In this document: one piece after another, positions 61,325 through 64,000 of the stretch | How positions within the stretch are numbered: the first letter of the stretch is position 1 | How the letters are laid out: each line of letters starts with the position of its first letter | DNA from: Blastomonas natatoria | Lineage (GTDB): Bacteria; Pseudomonadota; Alphaproteobacteria; Sphingomonadales; Sphingomonadaceae | Length of the DNA stretch: 64,000 nt | NCBI RefSeq assembly: GCF_003201955.1 | Contig: NZ_QJJM01000006.1 | Coordinates: 62,001-126,000, forward strand | Direction of reading: 5' to 3' | Made by a program: the position numbers and the translations under genes | The notes under the pieces: generated by a model | Told to the model about the DNA's origin: nothing | Databases searched by the model: none | What the model saw: the letters and a program-made list of their open reading frames with translations, nothing else

Positions 61325-63318
61325 TGGCGAAGGTTCTCAAGGTCGCGGCGCTTGCGGTTGGCGCAGCTGCCGTCATCGTGGCAACGGGCGGGGCCGGCAT
61401 TGGGTTCTTGGGCGCGGCGGCCGCTGGTCTGGCAACCGCTGGTCTGAGTGCGGGCCTGCTGATTGCGGCATCCACTGCCCTGTCAATCGGCGCCTCGCTG
61501 ATCGCGAAGAAGCCGCAGGCTCCCCGCAACAGCCCGGAAGCGATCAACCGCCTGAATGCCAGTATCGACCCGCGCACGCCGCGCAAGATCGTGTTCGGTC
61601 AGACCGCGATGGCGACCGATATCCGCGACCAGGAATATACCGACAACCAGACCTACCTGCATCGCTTCATCGTGACGGCCAGCCATGCGGTGCAGTCGAT
61701 CGACGAAATCTGGTTCGACGAGAAGCTGGCATGGACATCGGGCGGCGGCGCGCAAGGCGAGTTTGCGGGCTATCTTGACGTTGCCACCCGCACCGAGGGC
61801 AGCGCAGTGAACGCCATCAATATCAGCGCTCGCATGGGCAGCACCCGACGCTATACCGGCCTCGCCTATGTCCATCTGCGCTTCAAGCTGACCGGCAACA
61901 CCAAGAGAACCGACAGCCCGTTCGCGCAGTCCATCCCGTCGCGCATCACGATCCGGGGCAAGGGTGCGAAGGTCTATGACCCCCGCCTCGACAGCACTGT
62001 TCCCGGCGGCAGCGGCTCGCAACGCGCGGATGATCAATCGACCTGGGCTTGGGATGATGACGCTGCCCGCAACCCGGCACTGCAACTGCTCTGGTATCTG
62101 CTGGGCTGGCGGATCAACGACAAGCTCGCGGTGGGGCTCGGCATTCCGCAGGAACGCATCGATCTGGAATCGTTCATCGCGGCGGCCAATCTGTGCGACG
62201 ACGAAATCTCGCTGGCAGCAGGCGGGACCGAACCGCGCTACCGCAGCGATGGCGTGTTCTCGGAAGCCGACAGCCCCCCCACGGTCATAGATGCCCTCAA
62301 GGCCAGCATGTACGCCGATTTCGATGACGTGGGCGGCAAGCTGCGGCTGTTCGTGTTCTACAACGACCTTGCCGTTCCGCAGGCCAGTTTCGACACCGGC
62401 AATGTGCTCGGCGAGTTCGAGTGGCGGCAGACGCCGGCGCTCGACGAGACGTTCAACATCGTGCGCGGGATCTTCACGGACCCCAGCGATAACGCGCTCT
62501 ATCAGCCGGTGGATTATCCGCAAATCGAGCTCGACAGCGTGGACGGCATTGATCGCATCGACACCTTCGACTTGCCCATGGTCCAGTCTGCCAGCCAGGC
62601 GCAGCGGCTCGCCAAGCAGCGCTTGCAGCGCCAGCAGTTCGGGGGGGCATTCACCTGCACATTCGACGCGACTGGCTGGCGCATCCGCAAGAACAGCCCG
62701 ATCGAGCTCTCGTTCGCGCCGCTGGGCTGGGTGGACAAGCTCTTTCGCGTTGCCGAAATGGAGCATCGGGTGGACGGCACCGTGCCTGTAGTGCTGCGCG
62801 AGGAAAGCCCGCTGATCTATGCCTGGGACGAGGAGGAACAGCCCCCGGTGCAGGCCGCGCCGCCCTCGACCTATGATTTTGGCAAGAACCCGATCGTGCA
62901 GGGCATCGACGAAAACGCTGCCGCTGGTGCGCTGGCCAACAGCTACACCGCTGGGCTCGCCGGCAACATCACGCAGGCCGATGCGGGCAGCGACGTGACC
63001 GTGACGATCCCGACGCATACCAGGGTCTATACCGGTGCCTTTCCGCAGCGATCGGTCACGGGAGGCACGATTACCGGCCTCGACTATGAGACCGATTATC
63101 TGATCTATTACGATGACCCTGAACTGGACGGCGGCGCGGTCACCTATCAGACGACGACGATCGCAGCTGACGCCTATTTCAGTTCGGACCATCCTTGGCG
63201 TCATTTCGTGGCGCGCGTCACAACGGTTGCGGCTGGCGGTACTGGCGGCAGTACCGGTGGCAGTGGCCCGCCTGGCTCTGGTGGATGGGACGGCGACCCC
63301 GGAACCCAAATCCCGTGA
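61324..63318 (+). CDS. Tail tip / host-specificity protein
   Basis: A 664-aa protein. A hydrophobic Ala/Gly N-terminus (residues 1-62) precedes a tail-hub-like region: RKIVFGQTAMATDIRDQEYT, HAVQSIDEIWFDEKLAW, ALQLLWYLLGWRINDKLAVG. The C-terminus (TGGTITGLDYETDYLIYYDD, then Gly/Ser-rich) may face the receptor. Equivalent to lambda J by position. Confidence 0.88.
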   Translation: MAKVLKVAALAVGAAAVIVATGGAGIGFLGAAAAGLATAGLSAGLLIAASTALSIGASLIAKKPQAPRNSPEAINRLNASIDPRTPRKIVFGQTAMATDIRDQEYTDNQTYLHRFIVTASHAVQSIDEIWFDEKLAWTSGGGAQGEFAGYLDVATRTEGSAVNAINISARMGSTRRYTGLAYVHLRFKLTGNTKRTDSPFAQSIPSRITIRGKGAKVYDPRLDSTVPGGSGSQRADDQSTWAWDDDAARNPALQLLWYLLGWRINDKLAVGLGIPQERIDLESFIAAANLCDDEISLAAGGTEPRYRSDGVFSEADSPPTVIDALKASMYADFDDVGGKLRLFVFYNDLAVPQASFDTGNVLGEFEWRQTPALDETFNIVRGIFTDPSDNALYQPVDYPQIELDSVDGIDRIDTFDLPMVQSASQAQRLAKQRLQRQQFGGAFTCTFDATGWRIRKNSPIELSFAPLGWVDKLFRVAEMEHRVDGTVPVVLREESPLIYAWDEEEQPPVQAAPPSTYDFGKNPIVQGIDENAAAGALANSYTAGLAGNITQADAGSDVTVTIPTHTRVYTGAFPQRSVTGGTITGLDYETDYLIYYDDPELDGGAVTYQTTTIAADAYFSSDHPWRHFVARVTTVAAGGTGGSTGGSGPPGSGGWDGDPGTQIP

Positions 63319-63321
63319 TGG

Positions 63322-63356
63322 GACGGCGGTAACACGGGGCCACGCGCTGCCATAAG
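63322..63356 (+). promoter_or_regulatory. Late promoter element P5
   Basis: GACGGCGGTAAC at 63322-63333, 17 nt, CATAAG at 63351-63356. ATG 63366 is 9 nt after the hexamer (another ATG, out of frame, at 63359). Confidence 0.65.
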
Positions 63357-63365
63357 TCATGCAGC

Positions 63366-63791
63366 ATGGCCGTGAACCTTCCCCTGCTCGCCTATAAGCG
63401 CGTCCCGTTCCTCGATCCTGACGGGGCGACGCTGGTCATCATCGGACCGAACTGGTCCGGCGCGGCCTTCAAGATGGATTTGCGGCAGAACCCCGGCGAC
63501 ACCGGGACGGCCATTCTCTCGATCACGGGCGCAACAGCGGGTTCTCAGGGCATCAGCGCGACCTATGACGCAGCCTATGCCTATGTCGACGCGCAGGGCC
63601 AGCCAGCCACCGCGCCTGCAACCAAGGTGATGATCCAGATCGACGAGGCGACGATCGAGGGGCTCGACCTCGGGACGCCGACCGACAAGCCGCTGGTGCT
63701 GCACTACGACCTGCACATCACGCCCAGCGGCGAACCCAAGCGCGTCTACTGCGAAGGCACATTCACCATCAAGCCAGGTGTGACCATATGA
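63366..63791 (+). CDS. Tail fibre-region protein
   Basis: A 141-aa protein, beta-rich (LVIIGPNWSGAAFKMDLRQN, VMIQIDEATIEGLDLGTPTD). Starts a new module under P5. Likely part of the adhesion tip; no family recognised. Confidence 0.65.
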   Translation: MAVNLPLLAYKRVPFLDPDGATLVIIGPNWSGAAFKMDLRQNPGDTGTAILSITGATAGSQGISATYDAAYAYVDAQGQPATAPATKVMIQIDEATIEGLDLGTPTDKPLVLHYDLHITPSGEPKRVYCEGTFTIKPGVTI

Positions 63792-64000
63792 CGATTGCCA
63801 TCATCGACGGGCGCGGCTCGAAGCCGGTCATTATCGGGGCCGGTGCCGATGTCGCGGGAACGCTTGTCCTGCAGGCCGAATCCGCAGCCGATGCCGCAGC
63901 ATCCAGCGCAGCAGAGGCCGCCGACCTGCTGGCAGACGCGACCCTTACCAACGCCAAGGTGAAAGCGAGCTTCGACACCATCATCACGACCGCAGTCGAT
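63788..64000 (+). CDS. Tail fibre protein (partial, runs off right edge)
   Basis: ATG 63788 overlaps the previous stop (ATGA-type) and the frame stays open for 71 codons: MTIAIIDGRGSKPVIIGAGA, then Ala-rich ESAADAAASSAAEAADLLAD as in fibre shafts. The rest is outside the window. Confidence 0.7.
   Translation, partial: MTIAIIDGRGSKPVIIGAGADVAGTLVLQAESAADAAASSAAEAADLLADATLTNAKVKASFDTIITTAVD

Noticed and set aside
61483-63360. 625-aa open frame antisense to the tail tip gene
   Set aside because: Arg/Asp/Gly-rich shadow of the well-supported 61324-63318 gene.
28341-64000. CRISPR array or insertion sequence in the prophage
   Set aside because: No regularly spaced repeats and no transposase were seen; the only repeated motifs are the operators and the late promoter 12-mer.

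Overview
The window (GC-rich, alphaproteobacterial) looks like a chromosome segment of a Sphingomonadaceae member (Sphingomonas/Sphingobium/Blastomonas-like). The grounds are the nuo operon layout with an NTF2-like gene inserted, the tkt-gap-pgk-fda-thiE cluster, the zapA-6S RNA-5-FCL order, a DUF2842 gene and the bkd operon. The genus cannot be fixed from sequence reading alone.

Host part, about 1-28340. Positions 1-11025 (minus strand) carry most of the complex I operon: nuoA-B-C-D-(NTF2-like)-E-F-G-H-I-J-K-L, with nuoL running off the left edge. Then follow a secreted YbjN-like gene (+), suhB (-), efp (-), thiE (-), and a central-carbon cluster tkt-gap-pgk-fda (-). A ZapA / 6S RNA / 5-formyltetrahydrofolate cyclo-ligase / DUF2842 block (+) comes next, then tRNA-Asp, an AI-2E-family permease, a secreted DUF11-like protein, a branched-chain 2-oxoacid dehydrogenase operon (E1a-E1b-E2, -), thyA and a complete tRNA-Pro(CGG).

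Prophage part, 28341 to beyond 64000. A siphovirus-like prophage sits at the 3' end of tRNA-Pro; its right end is outside the window. The leftward early operon (38007 to 28415, about 24 tightly overlapping genes) encodes an ERF annealase, SSB, an HNH-like protein, an acyl carrier protein, many small Cys-rich unknowns, an Xis-like HTH protein and a tyrosine integrase. The immunity region (38008-39470) has a repressor and a Cro-like protein divergent from each other. Five copies of a 15-bp palindromic operator related to TTACACCCCGTGTAA overlap the three inferred promoters. A secreted protein of unknown function follows the repressor by 4 nt. The rightward region carries a replication module (DNA methyltransferase, GapR-like, RusA, DnaA domain IV, HNH, replication proteins), then packaging (TerS, TerL), a portal fused to an Acb1-type anti-CBASS 2H phosphoesterase, head genes, tail genes with a -1 frameshift chaperone, tape measure and tail tip, ending in a partial tail-fibre gene.

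The most unusual structure is a set of five identical 12-mers (GACGGCGGTAAC) at late-gene module boundaries. Each is followed after exactly 17 nt by a -10-like hexamer. In four of the five the start ATG lies only 8-9 nt after that hexamer, which predicts leaderless late mRNAs. This reads as a phage-specific late promoter family splitting the structural region into transcription modules. Two further self-contained cassettes with their own sigma70-like promoters (39569-39888, antisense to the early operon, and 50461-51040, in the head region) look like morons.
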